Shown here: one piece after another, positions 1 through 6,355 of the stretch
Layout: each line of letters starts with the position of its first letter
How positions within the stretch are numbered: the first letter of the stretch is position 1
DNA from: an uncultured Lachnospiraceae bacterium
GTDB taxonomy: Bacteria > Bacillota > Clostridia > Lachnospirales > Lachnospiraceae
Reading direction: 5' to 3'
DNA length: 27,970 bases
Assembly: GCA_937910785.1 (NCBI GenBank)
Contig: CALDLG010000100.1
Coordinates: forward strand, 1 to 27,970
Notes under the pieces: model-generated
The model's input: the letters and a program-made list of their open reading frames with translations, nothing else
The model's database searches: none
What the model was told of the DNA's origin: nothing
Program-made: the position numbers and the translations under genes

Positions 1-1
1 C

Positions 2-211
2 TACAACGTTCCGGCATCTGAAACCTGGAAGGCGGGTGAGCCGACGCAGGCGGCGGTGGAGGAGCTGACCTATGTCCTGAATACGAAGACGAAGAAGTTC
101 CACAGGCCGACCTGTAATTCTCTGCCCACGGTGAACCGGAGGGATACGTCAGAGAGCCGGGAGAATGTAATCGCACAGGGATATGAGCCCTGTAAGAGAT
201 GCAATCCGTAA
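2..211 (+). CDS. C-terminal end of a protein with an Ada-like cysteine pair (5' truncated)
   Basis: An open frame enters from the left edge and stops at TAA 209-211, giving the last 69 residues. The visible part reads TYVLNTKTKKFHRPTC, then about 30 residues later GYEPCKRCNP. This FHxxxC...GYxPCKxC pattern is the small metal-binding module resembling the Ada N-terminal domain that Clostridia append to secreted or DNA-processing proteins such as DNA/RNA non-specific endonucleases and ComEC-like metallo-hydrolases. The catalytic part lies outside the window, so the main function cannot be named. The three cysteines and the histidine are likely zinc ligands (inference from the module). The frame and stop are certain; the family call is moderate. 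Confidence 0.6.
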   Translation, partial: YNVPASETWKAGEPTQAAVEELTYVLNTKTKKFHRPTCNSLPTVNRRDTSESRENVIAQGYEPCKRCNP

Positions 212-293
212 GGAGAAGGAAACCGGAGGAAGAAAGATATCCGGACGAAAGCCGGATAAAGAAACGCCGGCGGAGAAAAACTGTAATTCCGTA

Positions 294-322
294 TTGTCAA
301 AATTTTGTCAATGTGGTATGAT
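294..322 (+). promoter_or_regulatory. Sigma-A type promoter for the vitamin transporter/coaX/coaBC genes
   Basis: TTGTCA at 294-299 and TATGAT at 317-322 are separated by exactly 17 bases. The -10 box is preceded by TGG, an extended -10. Transcription would begin near 329 and give a leader of about 45 bases before the AGGAGG ribosome site at 359-364. A second TTGTCA at 305-310 is too close to the -10 box to serve. Confidence 0.75.
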
Positions 323-373
323 GACACCGTATTGTATCTCGTTTAAGAGAATAATAACAGGAGGAAACGTACC

Positions 374-1204
374 ATGAAAAATGAAAAAAACTATGAACTG
401 GTGCTGACGGCACTGTTCACCGCCATTATTGTGATAATGGCATTCACACCCCTGGGATATATCCCGCTTATTGTCATCAATGCGACGATTATTCATATCC
501 CTGTCATCCTGGGAGCGCTATTTCTCGGACCGAAGAAAGGTGCATTTTTGGGATTCGTATTTGGTTTCACAAGTTTTATCAACAACACATTTAATCCGGT
601 TACCCCGTCGGCTTTTGTATTTTCACCGGTGCTTGCGGCGAATGTCGTGGGCATTTCCGGTATTTTCAAGAGCCTTTATATCTGCTTTGTTCCAAGGATT
701 CTGGCAGGCGTCGTTCCATACTATGTCTATCGGCTGATCCACAGACTGCTAAAGGGAGGACAGAGGGCATGGCGCATCGTGATTAACCTTGCGGCATCTC
801 TGATTCTGCTGTTTTCCTTATACGCCCTGTTGCACCGTCTGCTACAGGGAAAAGTAAACGGCGGACTCAGCACGACGATCAGTCTGATATCGGGGATTGC
901 GGCGGGCATTCTTTTATTTGCCGCGCTGTCTTTTGCAGGATATAAAAAGGGTTCTACCAATATTGCGCTTGCTTATGCGGGACTGTCGGGCGCATTCACC
1001 AATACGTTGTTTGTTATGAGCGGCATTTTTATTCTGTATAAGGATGCCTATGCACAGGCTCTCGGCATCGCCGGGGAGGCGGTATTTAACACGATCATGG
1101 GTATTATCAGCTTTAACGGCGTCGTTGAAGCCGTTGTTGCCGCTATTATCGTGGGAGGCGTGGGGCTTGCGCTGATGAAAATAAAGCCCATAAAGGGGCA
1201 GTAA
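374..1204 (+). CDS. ECF transporter S component, probably for pantothenate (PanT-like)
   Basis: This 276-residue, very hydrophobic protein has about six to eight membrane segments. It has the N-terminal signature of energy-coupling-factor S components: a short basic start, then a helix (LVLTALFTAIIVIMAF) leading into PLGYIPL, IIHIPVILGALFLGPKKG and FGFTSFINN. Such proteins bind a vitamin with high affinity in the membrane and hand it to a shared EcfAAT energizing module, which is not in this window. The gene directly precedes the pantothenate kinase gene coaX and coaBC, so pantothenate is the most likely substrate (inference from context). AGGAGG at 359-364 lies nine bases before the ATG. A basic, arginine-rich loop sits in the middle of the protein around residues 118-140. 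Confidence 0.8.
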   Translation: MKNEKNYELVLTALFTAIIVIMAFTPLGYIPLIVINATIIHIPVILGALFLGPKKGAFLGFVFGFTSFINNTFNPVTPSAFVFSPVLAANVVGISGIFKSLYICFVPRILAGVVPYYVYRLIHRLLKGGQRAWRIVINLAASLILLFSLYALLHRLLQGKVNGGLSTTISLISGIAAGILLFAALSFAGYKKGSTNIALAYAGLSGAFTNTLFVMSGIFILYKDAYAQALGIAGEAVFNTIMGIISFNGVVEAVVAAIIVGGVGLALMKIKPIKGQ

Positions 1205-1241
1205 AGGAAACGGAAGTGTTACAGGAAAGGAGTACGGGGAA

Positions 1242-2009
1242 ATGATACTGGCAGTGGATATCGGCAATACGAACATTGTGATTGGCTGCATTGAACAGGA
1301 AAAGATTTATTTTGTGGAGAGGACTTCGACGAATATCGCGAAGACAGAGCTTGAATATGTGGTGGAATTCAAGATTCTTCTGGAGCTGTATCGGATCGAT
1401 ATCAAAGAAATCACGGGCTGCATCATTTCTTCCGTCGTGCCTCCGCTCAACAATATTGTCCGGTCGGCCATCGAAAAGCTTCTGCATATCGCGCCGCTTT
1501 TCGTGGGACCGGGCGTGAAAAACGGACTGAATATTCTGATGGATAATCCCGCCCAGGTGGGCTCCGATCTGATCGTCAACGCGGTGGCCGGATTACAGTA
1601 TTACGGCGCGCCCCTGATTCTGATCGATATGGGGACCGCTACGACAATCAGTGTGGTGGATGCGAAGCGAAATTATGTCGGCGGCATGATTCTGCCGGGA
1701 GTAAAGGTATCTCTGGATTCTCTTGTCAACCGGACTTCCCAGCTTCCCAAAATCAGTCTGGAAGCGCCAAAGAAGGTAATCGGCAGAAATACCATCGATT
1801 GTATGAAGAGCGGTATCGTTATGGGGCAGGCATCCTGTCTGGATGGTATGATTGAGCGAATCTTTGAGGAACTGGGATATGAGGCTGCAGTCGTAGCCAC
1901 CGGAGGTCTTGCGGGATGTATCGTTCCTCATTGTAAGAAAAAAATTATTCATGACAACGAACTCACGTTAAAGGGACTCGGCCTGATTTATCAGAAAAAC
2001 GCGGAGTAA
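1242..2009 (+). CDS. coaX: Type III pantothenate kinase CoaX
   Basis: CoaX phosphorylates pantothenate, the first step of coenzyme A synthesis, using an ASKHA-fold active site and a monovalent cation. The 255-residue length is typical. Visible motifs are DIGNTN at residues 6-11 (phosphate-binding loop), GSDLIVNAVAG in the middle, LIDMGTATTISVVD (second phosphate loop) and GGMILPGVKVSLDSL. AAAGGAG at 1226-1232 supports the ATG at 1242. The gene sits 37 bases after the transporter gene and 90 bases before coaBC, so uptake, phosphorylation and the next two steps are grouped. Type III kinases are not feedback-inhibited by coenzyme A (family knowledge). Confidence 0.96.
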   Translation: MILAVDIGNTNIVIGCIEQEKIYFVERTSTNIAKTELEYVVEFKILLELYRIDIKEITGCIISSVVPPLNNIVRSAIEKLLHIAPLFVGPGVKNGLNILMDNPAQVGSDLIVNAVAGLQYYGAPLILIDMGTATTISVVDAKRNYVGGMILPGVKVSLDSLVNRTSQLPKISLEAPKKVIGRNTIDCMKSGIVMGQASCLDGMIERIFEELGYEAAVVATGGLAGCIVPHCKKKIIHDNELTLKGLGLIYQKNAE

Positions 2010-2032
2010 CAGATTGGGGAAGAAGGGAAAAG

Positions 2033-2085
2033 GTTGAAAGAAAAGCATTTTCAACTACTGAATTTGAGTGTCTGCTAAAGCAGAC
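2033..2085 (+). promoter_or_regulatory. Two consecutive hairpins in the coaX-coaBC gap
   Basis: GTTGAAA (2033-2039) pairs with TTTCAAC (2049-2055). GTCTGC (2070-2075) pairs with GCAGAC (2080-2085) around a TAAA loop. Neither is followed by a T run, so they are not classical terminators. The second ends four bases before the coaBC ribosome site at 2090-2094. They could be an mRNA processing or stability element that sets the coaX to coaBC ratio (inference). Confidence 0.4.
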
Positions 2086-2099
2086 AGATGGGAGTAAAG

Positions 2100-3311
2100 A
2101 TGTTAAAGGGAAAACATATCGTACTCGGCGTGACGGGCAGCATCGCAGCCTATAAGACAGCAATGCTCGCAAGCATGTTAAAGAAGCGGGGCGCGGATAT
2201 TACCGTGATCATGACGCAGAATGCGACAAATTTTATGAATCCGATTACGTTTGAAAGTCTGACGGGGAATAAATGCCTGATTGATACGTTTGACCGGAAT
2301 TTTCAATTCAATGTGGAGCATGTGGCTCTGGCAAAGCTGGCGGATGTGGTGATGATTGCGCCGGCTTCCGCCAATGTGATCGCCAAAGTGGCCCATGGCA
2401 TTGCGGACGATATGCTGACAACGACACTGCTTGCCTGTCAGTGCCCCAAAATCTTCGCGCCGGCCATGAATACGAGGATGTATCAGAATCCTGTCGTACA
2501 GGACAATATGAAGCTGCTTTCGCATTACGGCATGGAAGTAATCACACCGGCATCCGGCTATCTGGCCTGCGGCGATACGGGAGAAGGAAAGATGCCGGAG
2601 CCGGAGCTTCTGTTTGAATATATCGTCAGAGCCCTGTATCCGAAAGACATGCAGGGGATCAGCGTATTGGTAACGGCCGGAGCCACACGGGAGAAAATTG
2701 ACCCGGTGCGTTATATCACAAATCATTCCACCGGGAAAATGGGATATGCCATCGCGCGGGCAGCGATGCTGCGCGGCGCAAAGGTCACGCTGGTGAGCGG
2801 AAAGACAGAGCTTGAGCCGCCGATGGGAGTTCACGTCATCGATGTCGAATCCGCGGCGGACATGGCAGAGGCGGTAAAGGCTCACGCCAAAACGCAGGAT
2901 ATGATTATCAAGGCCGCCGCAGTGGCGGATTACCGTCCAAAGCATGCGGCGGACGAGAAGGTAAAGAAAAAAGACGACGAGATGTCATTGGAGCTGGAAC
3001 GAACCGAGGATATTCTCGGCTATCTTGGCAGCCATAAGATGCCGGGGCAGTTCTTATGCGGTTTTTCTATGGAAACGGAGCATATGCTGGAGAATTCAAG
3101 AAAGAAGCTGGAGAAAAAGAATCTGGATCTGATCGTTGCCAACAATCTGAAACAGGAGGGAGCGGGCTTCGGGACGGATACGAATATCGTTACGCTGATT
3201 TCCGAAGAGGATACCGTACAGCTTCCGCTTATGAGCAAGGAAGAGGTTGCGGACCGGCTGCTTTCCTATATTATCGGCAAACGGAAGCATAAGAACGGGG
3301 GCGGAGTATGA
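2100..3311 (+). CDS. coaBC: Bifunctional phosphopantothenoylcysteine synthetase/decarboxylase CoaBC
   Basis: CoaBC joins 4'-phosphopantothenate to cysteine (CoaB, CTP-dependent) and decarboxylates the product to phosphopantetheine (CoaC, FMN). The CoaC half comes first: GVTGSIAAYK at residues 10-19, catalytic histidine 74 in VEHVALAK, PASANVIAK, the APAMNTRMYQNP substrate motif and cysteine 157 in YLACGDTGEGKMPE. The CoaB half starts near residue 183 with VLVTAGATREKIDPVRYITN, then GKMGYAIA and AAVADYRP. I chose the ATG at 2100 (403 residues) because GGGAG at 2090-2094 lies five bases before it and the protein then begins directly with strand one. An in-frame ATG at 2088 would add four residues but has no good ribosome site. 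The stop overlaps the next start as ATGA. Confidence 0.95.
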   Translation: MLKGKHIVLGVTGSIAAYKTAMLASMLKKRGADITVIMTQNATNFMNPITFESLTGNKCLIDTFDRNFQFNVEHVALAKLADVVMIAPASANVIAKVAHGIADDMLTTTLLACQCPKIFAPAMNTRMYQNPVVQDNMKLLSHYGMEVITPASGYLACGDTGEGKMPEPELLFEYIVRALYPKDMQGISVLVTAGATREKIDPVRYITNHSTGKMGYAIARAAMLRGAKVTLVSGKTELEPPMGVHVIDVESAADMAEAVKAHAKTQDMIIKAAAVADYRPKHAADEKVKKKDDEMSLELERTEDILGYLGSHKMPGQFLCGFSMETEHMLENSRKKLEKKNLDLIVANNLKQEGAGFGTDTNIVTLISEEDTVQLPLMSKEEVADRLLSYIIGKRKHKNGGGV

Positions 3312-4651
3312 TACAGGATTTGACGGTGGGAGATTCCCGAAAGGTTCTGCTGCAATATACCATACCGATGTTTATCAGCGTGGCTTTTCAGCAGATCTAT
3401 AATATAGCGGACAGTATGATTGCCGGAAAATTTGCCGGAAAAGAGGCGCTCGCTGCGGTGGGCGCTTCTTATCCGATTACCATGATCTTCATGGCGGTGG
3501 CGGTCGGATGTAATATCGGCTGCTCGGTTATCATTTCCCAGCTGTTCGGTGCCAGATCGTACCGGAAGCTGAAAACGGCGGTTTCGACGACGCTGCTTAC
3601 CGGATTTTTGCTGTCGGCGCTTTTAACGATTGTGGGCCTGCTTACCACGCCGGCGATGATGCGGATGATTCAGACACCGGATAATATTTTTGGGGACGGG
3701 GCATTATATCTGAGAATCTATATCGGCGGCTTTGTATTTCTTTTTCTTTACAATGTTACGACGGGAATGTTCAATTCGCTGGGGGATTCCAAAACACCGC
3801 TTTATTTTCTGATCGGTTCCTCCATAGGAAATATTCTGCTTGATCTGCTGTTCGTGGCGGTATTTCACTGGGGCGTGGCCGGTGTGGCATGGGCAACCTT
3901 TCTCGCACAGGGAGCGGCCTGTGTGCTGGCGCTTCTGGCTTTCTGGCGCAGACTCGCGGAAGTGGAGACGGAGGGAAAGGCGGAGCTTTTTTCTCCGGAG
4001 ATATTGGGGAAGATCGCGGTGGTAGCCGTTCCGAGTATTTTGCAGCAGAGCTTTATCTCCATCGGAAATATCTTCATTCAGGGACTGGTCAATTCCTATG
4101 GTTCCGATGTGATTGCCGGATATTCTGCGGCGGTGAAGCTGAATACCTTCCTGATTACAGGGCTGACGACTCTTGGTAACGGCATATCCGGCTTTACCGC
4201 ACAGAATCTCGGAGCAGGGCGGCCTGCGCGTATCCGGGAAGGATATCTTGCCGGGATTAAGATGGCCGTCTGCGTGACCATCCCCTTTTTTCTCGGATTC
4301 TTCTTTTTCGGAAGAGCAATGATGCTACTGTTTATGGAAAGCGGGAGCGGACCGGCGATGGAAACCGGCGTTCTGTTTCTGCGAATTGTGTCACCTTTTT
4401 ATTTCGTGATAGCAATCAAGCTGATTGCGGACGGGGTCCTGCGCGGGACGGAGTCGATGCGCTATTTTATGATAGCGACGTTTACGGACCTGATTCTGAG
4501 GGTGATTCTCGCCTACATCTTTTCCGCATGGTTTGAGACGGCGGGCATCTGGATGTCATGGCCGGCCGGCTGGTGCGTGGGGACAGTCCTGTCGTTTGTA
4601 TTCTACGGAAAAGTGGTGAAAAAGCTGGCGGAGAAAGACGCCGGGAATTGA
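3308..4651 (+). CDS. MATE family multidrug/sodium exporter
   Basis: This 447-residue protein has about twelve membrane helices in two homologous halves, the normal size and layout of a MATE antiporter, which exports organic cations or metabolites in exchange for Na+ or H+. The early segment IADSMIAGKFAGKEALAAVG is the recognisable signature of the first MatE repeat, and the second repeat begins with IVAVPSILQQSFISIGN-like sequence around residue 240. The substrate cannot be told from sequence. It overlaps coaBC by four bases (ATGA), so its translation is coupled to coaBC. This does not prove a role in coenzyme A metabolism. No terminator is visible immediately after it. Confidence 0.9.
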   Translation: MIQDLTVGDSRKVLLQYTIPMFISVAFQQIYNIADSMIAGKFAGKEALAAVGASYPITMIFMAVAVGCNIGCSVIISQLFGARSYRKLKTAVSTTLLTGFLLSALLTIVGLLTTPAMMRMIQTPDNIFGDGALYLRIYIGGFVFLFLYNVTTGMFNSLGDSKTPLYFLIGSSIGNILLDLLFVAVFHWGVAGVAWATFLAQGAACVLALLAFWRRLAEVETEGKAELFSPEILGKIAVVAVPSILQQSFISIGNIFIQGLVNSYGSDVIAGYSAAVKLNTFLITGLTTLGNGISGFTAQNLGAGRPARIREGYLAGIKMAVCVTIPFFLGFFFFGRAMMLLFMESGSGPAMETGVLFLRIVSPFYFVIAIKLIADGVLRGTESMRYFMIATFTDLILRVILAYIFSAWFETAGIWMSWPAGWCVGTVLSFVFYGKVVKKLAEKDAGN

Positions 4652-4794
4652 AAGCAGGTATGGAAAAGGCAGTGGGAAAATCCGACATGAAAAAGGCGGC
4701 AGGAAATGCCAATAGGGGAAAGCCGGCATGAAGCGCGCGAAAAGCCGAATGGAAAGAACGGAAAAAAGAATGGAAAGAGAGAGGAAGACTGCGT
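4652..4794 (+). other. Purine-rich spacer between the MATE gene and ispF
   Basis: This stretch of 143 bases is strongly biased to A and G on the plus strand and contains the repeated word GAATGGAAAGA. It encodes two short plus-strand frames of 23 and 29 codons (from ATG 4660 and ATG 4728), the second running into ispF. They lack convincing ribosome sites and consist mostly of lysine, arginine, glutamate and alanine. I see no terminator or strong promoter and regard it as non-coding. Confidence 0.4.
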
Positions 4795-5337
4795 ATGAGA
4801 ATCGGGATGGGCTATGACGTACATCGTCTTACGACTGACAGGAAATTAATAATTGGCGGGGAGGAGATTGCGTATGAAAAAGGACTTCTCGGCCATTCGG
4901 ATGCCGATGTTCTTCTGCATGCCATAATGGATGCGCTTCTTGGAGCGGCGGCGCTTGGAGATATCGGAAAGCATTTCCCGGATACGGACCCGGCCTGGCT
5001 GGGGATTTCATCCGTAAAACTTCTGGAGCATGTGGGCGGACTGCTGGAGGAACATCTTTTTCTGATTGAGAACATTGATGCGACGATTATTGCGCAGGCG
5101 CCGAAGATGCGTCCACATATCGATGCGATGCGCCGGAACATTGCCGATGCATTGCATATCGGGATTTCGCAGGTGAATGTTAAGGCGACGACGGAAGAAG
5201 GGCTTGGTTTTACCGGAAGCGGAGAAGGCATTTCGGCGCAGGCTGTCTGCATGCTCACGTCTCCCGCAGAGCTTTATGACCGGGACGTAACGAAGCATGG
5301 GGAGTGCGCATCCTGTCCCGGCTGCACCGGCCGATAG
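4795..5337 (+). CDS. ispF: 2-C-methyl-D-erythritol 2,4-cyclodiphosphate synthase IspF with a Cys-rich tail
   Basis: IspF cyclises CDP-methylerythritol 2-phosphate, releasing CMP, in the MEP route to isoprenoids. It works as a trimer with zinc. The metal ligands are visible: aspartate 8 and histidine 10 in GYDVHRL, and histidine 42 in DVLLHAIMDALLGAAALGDIG. KHFPDTD, NIDATIIAQAPKM and the C-terminal KATTEEGLGFTGSGEGI also match the family. A normal IspF ends about 155-160 residues in. This one runs to 180, with an extra tail that ends HGECASCPGCTGR and holds three cysteines in CxxCxxC spacing. ATG 4795 follows a purine-rich AGAGAGG. ispF near cysE/cysS is classical Bacillota synteny (ispD-ispF-gltX-cysE-cysS). 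Confidence 0.95.
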   Translation: MRIGMGYDVHRLTTDRKLIIGGEEIAYEKGLLGHSDADVLLHAIMDALLGAAALGDIGKHFPDTDPAWLGISSVKLLEHVGGLLEEHLFLIENIDATIIAQAPKMRPHIDAMRRNIADALHIGISQVNVKATTEEGLGFTGSGEGISAQAVCMLTSPAELYDRDVTKHGECASCPGCTGR

Positions 5338-5341
5338 AATC

Positions 5342-5370
5342 TTGCCAAAACCTGCATAATATGCTACTAT
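5342..5370 (+). promoter_or_regulatory. Sigma-A type promoter for the signalling/cysE operon
   Basis: TTGCCA at 5342-5347 and TACTAT at 5365-5370 are 17 bases apart, with TGC immediately before the -10 box (extended -10). Transcription would begin about 5377. The ribosome site GGGAGGAG at 5394-5401 and the ATG at 5407 follow. Confidence 0.7.
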
Positions 5371-5406
5371 GCTTGAATAGAATACCGTTGTCCGGGAGGA
5401 GACATT

Positions 5407-6330
5407 ATGAAGTATAAAACCCTGATTACAGGAAAAAATACGCCTCTGATTGATGATTTCTTTATTCAGATGGACGATTCTTTTGAAGTGATTTCCACTT
5501 CTTCACGTTTTAATGATATTACCCGGCACATGAAGTATTTTAAGCCGGAACTTCTTGTATATTGTCTCAATAACGAAACGAGAGAGAACATGAATCAGAT
5601 GATTCATGTAAAAAATATTTTGAGAAAAAGCGGTGCGCCTTTTGTTGTAATCGGCGCCAAAAACGAGTGTGATGAGTTTGAACGGCTGACCGTTGATGTG
5701 GCGAATCTGACGATTGTGAAACCCTATACATCCGCTTCCATTCAGGAGGAACTGAAAAAGTTTATGGAAGAGTGGCAGTTATATCATGGCGGCAGCGATT
5801 CAAAGCCGAGGGAACCGGAGATTTCCATTTCCGAAAAGGATGTGGAGGCAAAGCTCGCAGAACTGCGGGAAGCTTTTCATATTGAGAAGGAGCCTGATAC
5901 GCATTCGAAATTTTCAGGTTCGGCCGGTTTTCAGATGAAACATGCGGCGCCGGTGGCTTCTGCGTCGCAGCGTATGCATATTCTGGTAGTGGATGATGAT
6001 CCGCTGATGTTGAAAATGTTAAAGGAGCAGCTCAGGGAAGATTATGATGTGGCGACTGCCGTCAGCGGTAAGATTGCCATGAAATTTCTGGAGCGTAAGA
6101 AGACGAATCTGATTCTGCTCGATTATGAAATGCCCGGTGAGAACGGGCCTGAAATTTTGGAGAAGCTGCGTGCTGACGAGGCTACGAAAGACGTGCCGGT
6201 CATTTTCCTGACAGGGGTGTCGGACCGCGATAAAATTCAGGAGGCGCTTGCCTTAAAGCCGCAAAGTTATCTGTTAAAGCCGGTCGATCATGAGAAGTTA
6301 AAGAACGCGATTACGAAGATTATCGGTTGA
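5407..6330 (+). CDS. Response regulator with a degenerate and an intact receiver domain, no output domain
   Basis: This 307-residue cytosolic protein has two receiver-like halves. Residues 1-122 show the receiver alternation and keep a VKPY loop, but the phospho-acceptor position in ELLVYCLN has no aspartate, so this half is a pseudo-receiver. After a charged linker, residues 195-307 form a canonical receiver: HILVVDDDP, phospho-acceptor aspartate 239 in ILLDYEMPG, threonine in VIFLTG and lysine in YLLKPVD. There is no DNA-binding or enzymatic output domain, so it probably acts by protein contact or as a phosphate shuttle or sink. The hybrid kinase gene follows 25 bases later, has its own receiver and an HPt domain, and so makes this the likely final acceptor (inference). 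Confidence 0.88.
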   Translation: MKYKTLITGKNTPLIDDFFIQMDDSFEVISTSSRFNDITRHMKYFKPELLVYCLNNETRENMNQMIHVKNILRKSGAPFVVIGAKNECDEFERLTVDVANLTIVKPYTSASIQEELKKFMEEWQLYHGGSDSKPREPEISISEKDVEAKLAELREAFHIEKEPDTHSKFSGSAGFQMKHAAPVASASQRMHILVVDDDPLMLKMLKEQLREDYDVATAVSGKIAMKFLERKKTNLILLDYEMPGENGPEILEKLRADEATKDVPVIFLTGVSDRDKIQEALALKPQSYLLKPVDHEKLKNAITKIIG

Positions 6331-6355
6331 CCTCAGGGCAGGATGAGAAAAGGGC

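Noticed and set aside
212..373. A possible vitamin riboswitch before the transporter gene
   Set aside because: The promoter at 294-322 leaves a leader of only about 45 bases, too short for a known riboswitch, and no conserved box is visible.
4660..4815. Two short plus-strand frames between the MATE gene and ispF
   Set aside because: They consist of simple purine-rich codons (K, R, E, A), lack good ribosome sites and look like composition effects.
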